DNA of 20,607 nucleotides from the IMG/VR virus record IMGVR_UViG_3300034073_000991, positions 1 through 20,607 of that record. One strand, written 5' to 3'. Numbering within the stretch: position 1 is the stretch's first letter; each line of letters begins with the position of its first letter. This stretch comes from a virus. Position numbers and translations under genes: made by a program. Shown in pieces: positions 6,578 to 13,875 of this stretch. The notes under the pieces are model-generated. The model did no database searches, was not told where the DNA came from, and saw only the letters and a list, made by a program, of their open reading frames with translations.

Positions 6578-6833
6578 GCGGTACATGCACCAAGCGATGG
6601 TGCTGCTTGAGTCGAAAACGCCGGGGAAAAGCGCGGCAGTGTACAGCTACATAGCACCCAAGATGTACATGGTTAGGGATTGGGTTGCTGAGGATCATCC
6701 TGGAGTTAAGGTCATTAAGATCTTTAGCGTTGGGACGAAGAAGTACGAAATCGAACGGGAGAAATACTATGCCCTATACAAAAAGTCCTCGTCCGTACAA
6801 GCACGAGTACCAGATGCAACTGAAGCGTGGTGA
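6561..6833 (+). CDS. Hypothetical protein
   Basis: This 90-residue protein overlaps the nuclease gene by 17 nt and the next gene by 65 nt. Its sequence mixes a helix (DDIIERYMHQAMVLLES) with strand-like segments (VKVIKIFSVGTKKYEIER). No family is recognised. It has no strong ribosome site, but its frame position and spacing fit the operon. Confidence 0.6.
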   Translation: MDDIIERYMHQAMVLLESKTPGKSAAVYSYIAPKMYMVRDWVAEDHPGVKVIKIFSVGTKKYEIEREKYYALYKKSSSVQARVPDATEAW

Positions 6834-7080
6834 GCATGAGAACCGTATGGAGCGGCAACGTGCTCGCCGTGCAGTAGATAAGGATGGTAAAGACAATAAC
6901 GGTAATGGCAAAGCCGATACCCGCGAAGGCAAGGACATTGCACACAAACGCGCCCTCAGTAAAGGGGGTAGCAATAAAGATGGTTATAGCGTAACATCAG
7001 CTTCAACAAATAGATCGTTCAAACGTAGTTCATCGGGCAAGTTGGTTTCAGAAACTAGCAAGCGCGAACGCAAGAAGTAA
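6769..7080 (+). CDS. Basic protein with degenerate HNH-like C-terminus
   Basis: From ATG 6769, behind CGGGAGAAA, this gives 103 residues; the upstream extension of the frame overlaps the previous gene and looks non-coding. It is strongly basic at the N-terminus (RMERQRARRAVDK) and has an Asp/Asn/Gly-rich loop DKDGKDNNGNGKAD. The segment GKDIAHKRALSKGGSN followed by TSASTNRSFKR has the spacing of a small HNH motif (His59, Asn69, Asn81). However, the usual Asp before the first His is replaced (DIAH rather than VDH), so it may be an inactive or divergent HNH or just a nucleic-acid-binding protein. Confidence 0.65.
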   Translation: MPYTKSPRPYKHEYQMQLKRGEHENRMERQRARRAVDKDGKDNNGNGKADTREGKDIAHKRALSKGGSNKDGYSVTSASTNRSFKRSSSGKLVSETSKRERKK

Positions 7081-7108
7081 GCAGTACCGTAGTACAAGTT
7101 TTTGGGTG

Positions 7109-7135
7109 GGCCGGAGTGAAAATTCACTTTCGGCC
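7109..7135 (+). promoter_or_regulatory. Stem-loop in the gap before the helicase gene
   Basis: GGCCG (7109-7113) can pair with CGGCC (7131-7135), and AGTGAA (7115-7120) with TTCACT (7123-7128), around a small internal loop. In practice the A-T pairs near the 2-nt loop would open. No T-tract follows, so it is not a standard terminator. It may attenuate, protect or process mRNA between 7080 and 7168. Confidence 0.5.
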
Positions 7136-7147
7136 TGTTGGTGTCAT

Positions 7148-7158
7148 GGAGAGTGAAA
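7148..7158 (+). promoter_or_regulatory. Recurrent motif GGAGAGTGAAA, copy 2
   Basis: This is the same 11-mer that precedes the starts at 3577 and 9635. Here it lies about 10 nt before ATG 7168 with an A-rich stretch between, and it serves as the ribosome site of the helicase-intein gene. Confidence 0.6.
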
Positions 7159-7167
7159 TAAAAACAT

Positions 7168-9582
7168 ATGCAGATAGTCGCTAACAAAGCCCTGCTCCTG
7201 AAGGTCAGGCAACCGAACCGGATCACAACGGTCATACCAAAGAGCAAGATCTTAGACAGTGGGGAGGTGCTAGTTAAGTGGGGGCTGGAGGAAGCACAAG
7301 TCCTCAAGAACCTGCGAATCAAAAACGTCCCGTCCCCCATCACTGCACAGTACGATTGGCCTGGATTACACAAACCGTTTGCACATCAACGCACAACGGC
7401 AGAGTTCTTAACGTTGCACCGACGAGGCTTTTGCTTTAACGAGCAGGGTACGGGCAAGACTGGCAGTGTTATCTGGGCAGCGGACTACCTGATGAAGATC
7501 GGCATGATCCGTAGAGTTCTTGTGCTGTGTCCCCTGTCCATCATGCAGTCAGCATGGGTGAATGATCTATTTAAATTTGCTATGCACCGCACAGTGACGG
7601 TGGCTCACAGCTACGACAGAAAGAAACGCATCGAGGCAGTGAACACAGACTCTGACTTTGTGATCTGTAACTTCGATGGTCTAGAAATTATCAAGGATGC
7701 GATCAACCAAAACGACTTCGATCTAATCGTGGTTGATGAGTGTTTTGTTGCCGGTACTTTGGTAGGCACCCCTCTTGGAAGACGCCCTATCGAACAGCTT
7801 GAGGCGGGGGATAAAGTATTGACTTCTGATGGAGTAATGCGTATAAAAAGACTTGTACGTAACACTACCAAACAATTAGTCGAGGTCAAACTTGGAAACG
7901 GAAAAACAATACGCTGCACTCCAGAACACCCTTTCTTTACGGATGTCGGATGGGTCTGTGCCAAAAATCTTACGGGCAGACGGCTTATATCTGGTGTTGA
8001 GTTGTCCTGTGTGCGAGCAGGAATATCGACAGATACGGTCTCGGTTCGTATGGGGTATGAAAAACAACCTACCAACTGGATTGACCTGCTCAAAATCCTG
8101 CGCTCGGAAGAGGTGGCACTTAGCGAATCCCAACAAGAGCGTGTTTTACAACATGCCGCCAGAGCAACGGGGGAGACCATCAGGACCGAAGACCGCAGCA
8201 CATCGAGCGAAGTTATCGGAGGTGGCGAAAATCAAGGGACACAAACCGCCAATACGGAAGGGCAATGGTACGGGAATGACATCAACAGAGTTGTTGATTT
8301 CCGAGGTTTTACCTGCGGGGTGGGTATGGAACTTCCCAGTAGCGTTGGGGAAGAGGCAGCAAGGTTTTCCTACGAACTACAAGCTCGATTTTGCTTGGCC
8401 TCATCGCAAGATAGGGTTGGAGGTGGATGGAAACAGTCACACAGCGGCGATACGACAAATGCAAGACCAGAAGAAAGAAACGAAGTTAATGACGCTTGGG
8501 TGGAAAGTGTTTCGTATATCGAATGCCCAAGCGGTGAAACTGTCTACAACATCGAAGTTGAAGGAACACCTAACTATTTTATTGGGGATCATTGGTTAGT
8601 ACATAACTGCAACGCATATAAAACAGTGAGTACAAAAAGATGGAAGGCACTTCAATCAATCATCAAAGCAGATACATGGATCTGGATGTTAACGGGCACA
8701 CCCGCAGCACAGGCACCCACAGACGCATACGGATTAGCAAGGATCATCAATCCTTCTGGCGTACCACGCTTCTTTGGTTCGTTCAAAGACCAAGTGATGC
8801 AAAAGATAACGAACTTCAAGTGGGTGCCTAAGCCCCGCGCCGAAGACATCGTGCACCAAGTGCTACAGCCCGCTATCAGATTTACCAAAGAGCAGTGCTT
8901 AGACTTACCGGACATGACCTATGTGACTAGAGATGTGCCTCTAACCAAACAGCAGTTGCAGTATTACGAGCACATACGCAAGCACATGAGTACGATAGCA
9001 GCGGGTGAAGAAATCACAACAGTCAATGCCGCAGCCAACCTGAACAAACTTCTGCAATTATCTTGTGGTGCGGTGTATTCAGACAGTGGTGAGGTAGTGT
9101 CGTTTGATGCGTCTAACCGTGTCGAGGCACTCAAAGAAGTGATTGATGAGGCAAGTCACAAGGTGATTGTTTTTGTACCGTATCGACATGCCATACATCT
9201 TGTTAATGAAGAGCTTACCAAGTCGGGCTATTCCTGCGAGATTGTGAACGGTGAAGTTAGTGTCAACAAACGTACTGATATCTTTAATCGATTTCAAACG
9301 CAACCTGACCCCAAGGTGCTTATCATTCAACCGCAAGCAGCATCGCACGGTGTCACACTTCACGCAGCGAACGTTGTGATCTATTGGTCTCCAGTGATGT
9401 CTGTAGAAACTTATTTACAGGCGAACGCACGAGTGCATCGAGCGGGCCAACGTAACCCATGCACGGTGGTGCACCTTCAAGGCTCGCCGGTAGAGAGAAA
9501 GATGTATGCCATGCTCCAATCCAAAGTGGACATTCACACGAGATTGGTTGACCTTTACGATAACCTTATGAAGGAGAGTTGA
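7168..9582 (+). CDS. SNF2-family DEAD-like helicase containing an intein
   Basis: The gene encodes 804 residues; removal of the 289-residue intein would leave a 515-residue helicase. Extein motifs are the Q-like region LHKPFAHQRTTAEF, Walker A EQGTGKTG (Lys97), and motif Ia LVLCPLSIMQSAW. Motif II is VVDE|CNAYK, split by the intein. Motif III is WMLTGTPA, and motifs V-VI are QAASHGVTLHAANVVIYW and ARVHRAGQ (Arg755, Arg758). This is a phage SNF2/SSL2-type ATPase acting on double-stranded DNA, probably in replication or repair. Protein splicing is required to rebuild motif II, so unspliced precursor should lack ATPase activity. The gap before it holds a stem-loop and a GGAGAGTGAAA motif; the likely promoter of the next unit overlaps its stop. 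Confidence 0.95.
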   Translation: MQIVANKALLLKVRQPNRITTVIPKSKILDSGEVLVKWGLEEAQVLKNLRIKNVPSPITAQYDWPGLHKPFAHQRTTAEFLTLHRRGFCFNEQGTGKTGSVIWAADYLMKIGMIRRVLVLCPLSIMQSAWVNDLFKFAMHRTVTVAHSYDRKKRIEAVNTDSDFVICNFDGLEIIKDAINQNDFDLIVVDECFVAGTLVGTPLGRRPIEQLEAGDKVLTSDGVMRIKRLVRNTTKQLVEVKLGNGKTIRCTPEHPFFTDVGWVCAKNLTGRRLISGVELSCVRAGISTDTVSVRMGYEKQPTNWIDLLKILRSEEVALSESQQERVLQHAARATGETIRTEDRSTSSEVIGGGENQGTQTANTEGQWYGNDINRVVDFRGFTCGVGMELPSSVGEEAARFSYELQARFCLASSQDRVGGGWKQSHSGDTTNARPEERNEVNDAWVESVSYIECPSGETVYNIEVEGTPNYFIGDHWLVHNCNAYKTVSTKRWKALQSIIKADTWIWMLTGTPAAQAPTDAYGLARIINPSGVPRFFGSFKDQVMQKITNFKWVPKPRAEDIVHQVLQPAIRFTKEQCLDLPDMTYVTRDVPLTKQQLQYYEHIRKHMSTIAAGEEITTVNAAANLNKLLQLSCGAVYSDSGEVVSFDASNRVEALKEVIDEASHKVIVFVPYRHAIHLVNEELTKSGYSCEIVNGEVSVNKRTDIFNRFQTQPDPKVLIIQPQAASHGVTLHAANVVIYWSPVMSVETYLQANARVHRAGQRNPCTVVHLQGSPVERKMYAMLQSKVDIHTRLVDLYDNLMKES
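7741..8607 (+). mobile_element. Intein inserted in helicase motif II (DExx box)
   Basis: This intein spans residues 192-480 of the host protein, 289 in all. Block A starts with Cys (CFVAGTLVGTPLGRRPIE) and continues LEAGDKVLTSDG. Block B is GNGKTIRCTPEHPFF (intein Thr60 and His63). Block F is ETVYNIEVEGTPNYFI, and block G ends HWLVHN before extein Cys481. All residues needed for class 1 splicing are present: Cys1, the TxxH of block B, the penultimate His and last Asn, and the +1 Cys. Between blocks B and F the in-frame sequence is a long, polar, low-complexity stretch (e.g. EVIGGGENQGTQTANTEG) with no LAGLIDADG or HNH motif. That stretch is overprinted by an endonuclease ORF in the +1 frame. 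Confidence 0.95.
7892..8599 (+). CDS. Vsr-like (EDxHD) homing endonuclease overprinted on the intein in the +1 frame
   Basis: This 235-codon ORF lies wholly inside the intein but in the +1 frame. It starts inside block B and ends 8 nt before the intein end, so its C-terminus overlaps block F. The protein looks real. A Cys cluster CPVC (38, 41) with CSKSC (66, 70) suggests a zinc-binding DNA-recognition module, followed by a basic linker (AHRAKLSEVAKIKGHKPP). A Vsr/DUF559-type PD-(D/E)XK core then has TELLISEVL (Glu133), YKLDFAW (Asp166), IGLEVDGNSH (Glu177, Asp179, His183), QDQKKETK (Asp192) and TLGWKVFRISN. The start is uncertain: TTG 7892 has GAGG at 7882-7885, and ATG 7943 would give 218 residues. 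Its inferred role is homing of the intein to empty helicase alleles. Confidence 0.85.
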   Translation: METEKQYAALQNTLSLRMSDGSVPKILRADGLYLVLSCPVCEQEYRQIRSRFVWGMKNNLPTGLTCSKSCARKRWHLANPNKSVFYNMPPEQRGRPSGPKTAAHRAKLSEVAKIKGHKPPIRKGNGTGMTSTELLISEVLPAGWVWNFPVALGKRQQGFPTNYKLDFAWPHRKIGLEVDGNSHTAAIRQMQDQKKETKLMTLGWKVFRISNAQAVKLSTTSKLKEHLTILLGIIG

Positions 9583-9607
9583 CATCCATAAAGTTTATTG
9601 GTAATAT
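9579..9607 (+). promoter_or_regulatory. Sigma70-like promoter
   Basis: TTGACA at 9579-9584 matches the -35 consensus fully and overlaps the helicase stop. After a 17-nt spacer comes TAATAT at 9602-9607, a 4 of 6 match to TATAAT. Transcription would start near 9614, about 20 nt before ATG 9635. It sits in one of the few gene gaps and would drive the coiled-coil, ssDNA-binding and primase genes. Confidence 0.6.
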
Positions 9608-9623
9608 TTAGTTGTAATAACTA

Positions 9624-9634
9624 GGAGAGTGAAA
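9624..9634 (+). promoter_or_regulatory. Recurrent ribosome-binding motif GGAGAGTGAAA, copy 3
   Basis: This 11-mer directly precedes ATG 9635 and is identical to the copies at 3567 and 7148. It fixes the start of the next gene at ATG 9635 rather than GTG 9629. Confidence 0.65.
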
Positions 9635-10024
9635 ATGGATATGAAAGCTGATAAGCTTGTCAAGACGTACATCAAGATACGCGACAAACGCAAAGAGATT
9701 GCAGAGCAGTACGAGAAGGAGGATGCAGAACTAAAAGAAAGTCTAGAGCTTATCGAGAGCGAACTGCTTGAAGTATGCAAACAGATGGGTGCTGATGGTT
9801 TCAAAACTGAGTACGGTACGGTTACCCGCAAGGTCGCCAAGCGGTACTGGACAAGTGACTGGCACTCGTTTCACAACTTCATCAAAGAGCACAGTGCTTT
9901 AGAACTGTTGGAAAAGCGTATTGCCCAGACCAACATGTCTGTGTTCCTTGAAGAAAACCCTGACCTGCTTCCCCCTGGTCTTAACATCGACAGCAAGTAC
10001 GCTGTCACTATTCGGAGAAAGTAA
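9635..10024 (+). CDS. Hypothetical phage protein with N-terminal coiled coil
   Basis: From ATG 9635 this is a 129-residue protein. Residues 5-55 form a heptad-like charged helix (IKIRDKRKEIAEQYEKED, then LELIESELLEVCKQMG). A compact part with GFKTEYGTVTRKVAKRYW, DWHSFHNFIKEH and LEKRIAQTNM follows, ending PPGLNI and IRRK. The layout is familiar from phage replication regions, next to ssDNA-binding and primase genes, but I know no proven function; a DNA-binding or Gam-like role is only a guess. The stop overlaps the next start by 1 nt (TAATG). Confidence 0.75.
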   Translation: MDMKADKLVKTYIKIRDKRKEIAEQYEKEDAELKESLELIESELLEVCKQMGADGFKTEYGTVTRKVAKRYWTSDWHSFHNFIKEHSALELLEKRIAQTNMSVFLEENPDLLPPGLNIDSKYAVTIRRK

Positions 10025-10914
10025 TGAGTGAATTAACTGTATTGAGTAGCAACCTTCCCGCACACCTTGCACAATTGGGAGGATTAGATGAGGTAACCCG
10101 TGCGCTTATGGGTAGTGGTGGCAGTGTGCCGCGCATCTCCATCGAAGGTGGTGTGTTCCGCATGATGCTAAACGGCAAAGAAGTTGCCAAGAACGAAGAT
10201 CGTGCGATGAACGTAGTCATCGTAAATGCTGCGCCCAAGGTATCTCGTATCTTTTATATGGGTACATACAAGAAGGGTGTTGTGACTCGTCCTACTTGCT
10301 GGTCTCCTGATGGTGAAACACCCGACCCATCTGTGAAGGAACCGCAGAATAAAACCTGCAAAGGTTGCCCACAAGATATTAAAGGCTCTGGCGCTGGTGA
10401 TTCACGTGCTTGCCGTTTCCAACAACGTCTTGCTGTGGTGCTTGGGCATGATCTTGATGGTGAGGTCTATCAGCTTACGCTGCCTAGCATGTCTATCTTT
10501 GGTGAAGGTGAACCTGGGAAGTGGCCTCTGCAAACCTATGCTCGTTTGATTGGCACCAAGGGTATTCCTATCTCTGCCGTGGTTACTGAGATGCGTTTCG
10601 ATACAAGCAGCCAATCGCCCAAGCTGACGTTCAAGCCTGTGCGTTATTTGGAGACCAACGAGTTCACGACGGTCATTGAGAAGGGTAAGTCCGAAACCGC
10701 TCAGAAAGCGATTACCATGACGGTTGCACAAGTAGACGGTGTACCGGAAACCGCTGACCTTGATATTCCTGGTGCACCCCCACAAGCCGCAGCAGTTACC
10801 CCTGCTACAGCCGAAGTGGAAGCAACCGCTGAGCCTACCAAACGCAGCACCAAGAAGGAAGAGCCTGCACCCAAGAAAGATTTGAGTAAAGTTCTTGAGG
10901 AATGGGATGACTGA
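10024..10914 (+). CDS. Probable phage ssDNA-binding protein
   Basis: This 296-residue protein has strand-rich segments (PRISIEGGVFRMMLNG, MNVVIVNAAPKVSRIFY, EVYQLTLPSMSIF) consistent with an OB-type fold. It carries a Cys cluster, Cys92, Cys112, Cys115 and Cys130 (PTCWSPDG, TCKGCPQ, RACRFQ), that could bind zinc as in T4 gp32-like proteins. The C-terminus is a long Ala/Pro/Glu/Lys-rich linker followed by the acidic tail LEEWDD, the kind of tail ssDNA-binding proteins use to recruit partners. The position between the helicase and the primase-helicase supports a replication role. Assignment rests on architecture, not on a recognised named family. Confidence 0.68.
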   Translation: MSELTVLSSNLPAHLAQLGGLDEVTRALMGSGGSVPRISIEGGVFRMMLNGKEVAKNEDRAMNVVIVNAAPKVSRIFYMGTYKKGVVTRPTCWSPDGETPDPSVKEPQNKTCKGCPQDIKGSGAGDSRACRFQQRLAVVLGHDLDGEVYQLTLPSMSIFGEGEPGKWPLQTYARLIGTKGIPISAVVTEMRFDTSSQSPKLTFKPVRYLETNEFTTVIEKGKSETAQKAITMTVAQVDGVPETADLDIPGAPPQAAAVTPATAEVEATAEPTKRSTKKEEPAPKKDLSKVLEEWDD

Positions 10915-10937
10915 TACGGATACTTAAAAGTTTGAGG

Positions 10938-10985
10938 AGGCTAGGGGGCACCCGAAAAGGGTAGTCCGCCGTCCTATCCCTGCCT
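10938..10985 (+). promoter_or_regulatory. Structured leader of the primase-helicase gene
   Basis: AGGC (10938-10941) and AGGG (10943-10946), separated by a 1-nt bulge, can pair with CCCT and GCCT (10978-10985). Inside is a hairpin ACCC-GAAAA-GGGT (10950-10962). Downstream, CGCCGTC (near 10967-10973) can pair with the first of two ACGACGGC copies that lie between this structure and ATG 11020. There is no T-tract and no Shine-Dalgarno site near ATG 11020; the only AGGAGG-like stretch is about 80 nt upstream in this leader. Confidence 0.45.
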
Positions 10986-11019
10986 ACCTTAATTTACGAC
11001 GGCGCATTGGAACGACGGC

Positions 11020-13875
11020 ATGTTTTCAAGGAATGACTTCCTAGCGGCAGTGCTCCCCCCAACGGGGCCATACTGTGCGGTGGGATTACACAGCGACAGA
11101 TCACCAAAACAAATATTCGTCGATACCATTGAGGAGTTGTCAGACCAAGCAGATGTGCTGGTTCATGATGGTTACGACGCATACTTCGCAACAGCTTCAT
11201 ACAACAATGCCAAGGAGGGGCGCAAAGGTACAAACGTTAAAGAGCTTGGATCACTGTATCTAGACATCGATTGTGGCGCAGGTAAAAAATACGAAGATCA
11301 AACCGAAGGACTGAACGCGCTCAAAGCGTTTGTAAAGCAAGCAAAACTCCCTAAGCCTACAGCAGTCATTAACTCAGGGCGTGGGCTGCACGTGTACTGG
11401 GTGGCAGACAGACCGTTAAGTGCAGCGACGTGGAAACCTAAAGCAGAAGGACTCAAGGCACTGTGCAATACGCATGGGCTTTTTGCAGACCCCGCAGTAA
11501 CCGCAGACACAGCACGTATCCTGCGAATCCCAGAAACACTGAACTTTAAGAACCCCAACAGCCCACAAGCTGTGACCGTGCTGATGTGGGGTAAACGTAT
11601 TAACTTTGAAGACTTTGAAGATCAACTAGCTACGGTTGATTCCGTCTTTGACATTCCTGGGGAAAAGCCATTCGTTCGGCAAATGGATGCGACGACGATG
11701 GCACTGATGGGTAACTATCAGTCAACGTTTAAAACAATCTTATTGAAATCTCTTAATGGTGAGGGGTGCGCTCAGATCGCCTACGCCTACGAGAACCAAG
11801 AAACCCTAGCAGAACCTTTATGGCGTGGTGCATTGTCCGTAGCGTTACGGTGCGTTGATGGTGAGAAGGCTATCCAGCTACTGTCCAAAAAGCACCCAGA
11901 GTACAACGCTCAACGTACTAAGGATAAAGCTGCTAAAACTAAAGGACCGTACACCTGTGATTGGTATCGTAAAGAAAACCCAACGCTATGCAAGGATTGT
12001 CCGCAAAAAGTTTCGTCGCCTATTCTTCTTGATCGGACAGTGGTAGCAGCAACAGAAGAAGAACGTGTTGTCGTATCTGTAGAACCTATAACAAAAGAAG
12101 AGAAGACTTATCAGATTCCAGAGTATCCCTTCCCATTCTTCAGGGGGCGTGTTGGTGGCATCTACCGTAAGGCGATGAACGACGAGGATGACGATGAGCT
12201 TATATACCCGTACGATTTCTATGTGGTAAAGCGCATCCATGATCCCGAAGAAGGTGAAACATTGTGGCTTCGCCTCCATCTGCCAAAGGATGGCACCAGA
12301 GAGTTCATGATCCCTTTGAGTGCTGCACTTTCCAAAGAACGATTTGTTAACACAATTGCCGCCCAAGGTATGGCGATACTGGGCAAGAAACAGGATGCGC
12401 TTATGTTGTATGTCACACGGTGGGTTGAAGAACTGCAAGCAATGGGTAAATCAGAAATTGCACGTAAACAATTTGGTTGGCTCGATGACAACAGCAGCTT
12501 TGTAATCGGTGAACGCGAGATCCTTGCAACAGGTGAAGAGGTCTACAGCCCGCCCACAAGTGCCACACTGCCTATCGTACCGATGATGCAATCGAAGGGT
12601 GACTTCCATGTATGGAAAGATGTCATCAACGCATGGGGTAGGCCCAACATGGAGCAGCGAGCGTTTGCTTTCTTCATGGGATTCGGTGGCCCACTGATGA
12701 AGTTTGTAGGTGGCGGGATGCTCGATGGATTTGTGCTGAACCTCATCAGTCAGAAGGGTGGCTCGGGCAAAACGACGCTGCTTCATGGCATCAACTCCAT
12801 ATACGGCAGACCTAAAGAACTTCTCCTGTCTTACAAAGATACGCACAACCACAGGCTGCAACGGTTGGGTGTCATGCAGAGTTTGACTCCGACGATTGAC
12901 GAGTTGACAAACATGGAACCCAAGATTATGTCGAATCTGGTCTATGACATCACGTCAGGCAAGGGCAAGAACCGCATGTCCTCCAAGGCAAACGTCGAGC
13001 GGGTGAACAATGTATCGTGGTCGATCCCTGTCGTAACAACATCCAACCGGCGTATCAAGGACGCGCTGTTAACCATTAAGTCGTTTCCTGAAGCGGAGCT
13101 GTTACGCATACTGGAGGACTACATCCTGCCTGATCCGCACGATGACCCGACTTGGTCCAAGGCCCACTTTGGCAGACTGACAAACAACTACGGACATGCG
13201 ATAGATCCTTACATCCGGTATGTCGCTATGAACTTGCCCACTGTTATTGAGTTGCTAAACCGGATCAACGAGAAGCTAGATAGAGCAGCCAACATCGTTA
13301 ACACAGAACGCTTCTGGTCTGCCGGTATAGCGATTGCAATTACGGGTGGCATCATTGCCAAGAACTTAGGACTGCACGACATTGCCGTTGAGCCTGTCTT
13401 TAAACACGCAGTAGATCTTGTGAAGCGCACCCGCGAGCAGAACCGTGAAGAGTTCTCGCACGTCAATGACTATCTGGGTGGGTTCTTGCAGCAGCACTAT
13501 CACGACATACTTGTTATCAACAACGAGGCAGACAAGCGCACAGGGATTGCAGTTGCTCCTTTGCGGGAACCCAAGGGTAAGGTCGTGGTTCGGTATGAGC
13601 CAGATACCAAACGTATATACATCGACGTACGAGACTGGCGAGCCGCAGTCTCTAAAGACTTTATTGACTTTGATGGGTCGTTACAGCCCTACAAAAAGAA
13701 TGGCTCACTTTTAGGTATCAAGCGCAAGCGCATGCTTAAAGGCACGATTGCTAGTGATGCTAGCGCAGTCAACGCACTAGAGTTTGATAGCTCGAAACTC
13801 AACGTGTTCTCAGAGGAGGTGATCCTTGATAAAAGTCTTAAACGTGACGATGACAGTCCCTTGGTCAACGTTTGA
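11020..13875 (+). CDS. Primase-helicase (AEP primase fused to P-loop ATPase)
   Basis: This 951-residue protein has two parts. The N-terminus looks like an archaeo-eukaryotic-type primase-polymerase: LYLDIDCG (Asp82, Asp84), INSGRGLHVYW (Ser119, His124) and TARILRIPETLNFKNP (around 164-179), which is the DxD, SxH and third-motif order. A Cys-rich segment near 310 (TCDWY, LCKDCPQK) may bind zinc. The C-terminus has Walker A QKGGSGKTT (Lys584), Walker B TPTIDEL (Asp627, Glu628) and a sensor-like VVTTSNR (about 676), as in DUF927/D5-type phage helicases. It should prime and unwind at the fork with the polymerase and ssDNA-binding protein. ATG 11020 is chosen because the first residues (FLAAVLPPTGPYCAVGL) fit the domain start and an in-frame stop lies shortly upstream. 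Confidence 0.92.
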   Translation: MFSRNDFLAAVLPPTGPYCAVGLHSDRSPKQIFVDTIEELSDQADVLVHDGYDAYFATASYNNAKEGRKGTNVKELGSLYLDIDCGAGKKYEDQTEGLNALKAFVKQAKLPKPTAVINSGRGLHVYWVADRPLSAATWKPKAEGLKALCNTHGLFADPAVTADTARILRIPETLNFKNPNSPQAVTVLMWGKRINFEDFEDQLATVDSVFDIPGEKPFVRQMDATTMALMGNYQSTFKTILLKSLNGEGCAQIAYAYENQETLAEPLWRGALSVALRCVDGEKAIQLLSKKHPEYNAQRTKDKAAKTKGPYTCDWYRKENPTLCKDCPQKVSSPILLDRTVVAATEEERVVVSVEPITKEEKTYQIPEYPFPFFRGRVGGIYRKAMNDEDDDELIYPYDFYVVKRIHDPEEGETLWLRLHLPKDGTREFMIPLSAALSKERFVNTIAAQGMAILGKKQDALMLYVTRWVEELQAMGKSEIARKQFGWLDDNSSFVIGEREILATGEEVYSPPTSATLPIVPMMQSKGDFHVWKDVINAWGRPNMEQRAFAFFMGFGGPLMKFVGGGMLDGFVLNLISQKGGSGKTTLLHGINSIYGRPKELLLSYKDTHNHRLQRLGVMQSLTPTIDELTNMEPKIMSNLVYDITSGKGKNRMSSKANVERVNNVSWSIPVVTTSNRRIKDALLTIKSFPEAELLRILEDYILPDPHDDPTWSKAHFGRLTNNYGHAIDPYIRYVAMNLPTVIELLNRINEKLDRAANIVNTERFWSAGIAIAITGGIIAKNLGLHDIAVEPVFKHAVDLVKRTREQNREEFSHVNDYLGGFLQQHYHDILVINNEADKRTGIAVAPLREPKGKVVVRYEPDTKRIYIDVRDWRAAVSKDFIDFDGSLQPYKKNGSLLGIKRKRMLKGTIASDASAVNALEFDSSKLNVFSEEVILDKSLKRDDDSPLVNV
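13814..13823 (+). promoter_or_regulatory. Full-length Shine-Dalgarno site deciding a TTG start
   Basis: AGGAGGTGAT is fully complementary to the bacterial 16S rRNA 3' end and sits 6 nt (from GGAGG) before TTG 13826, within the end of the primase gene. No ATG lies at that spacing. Confidence 0.75.
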
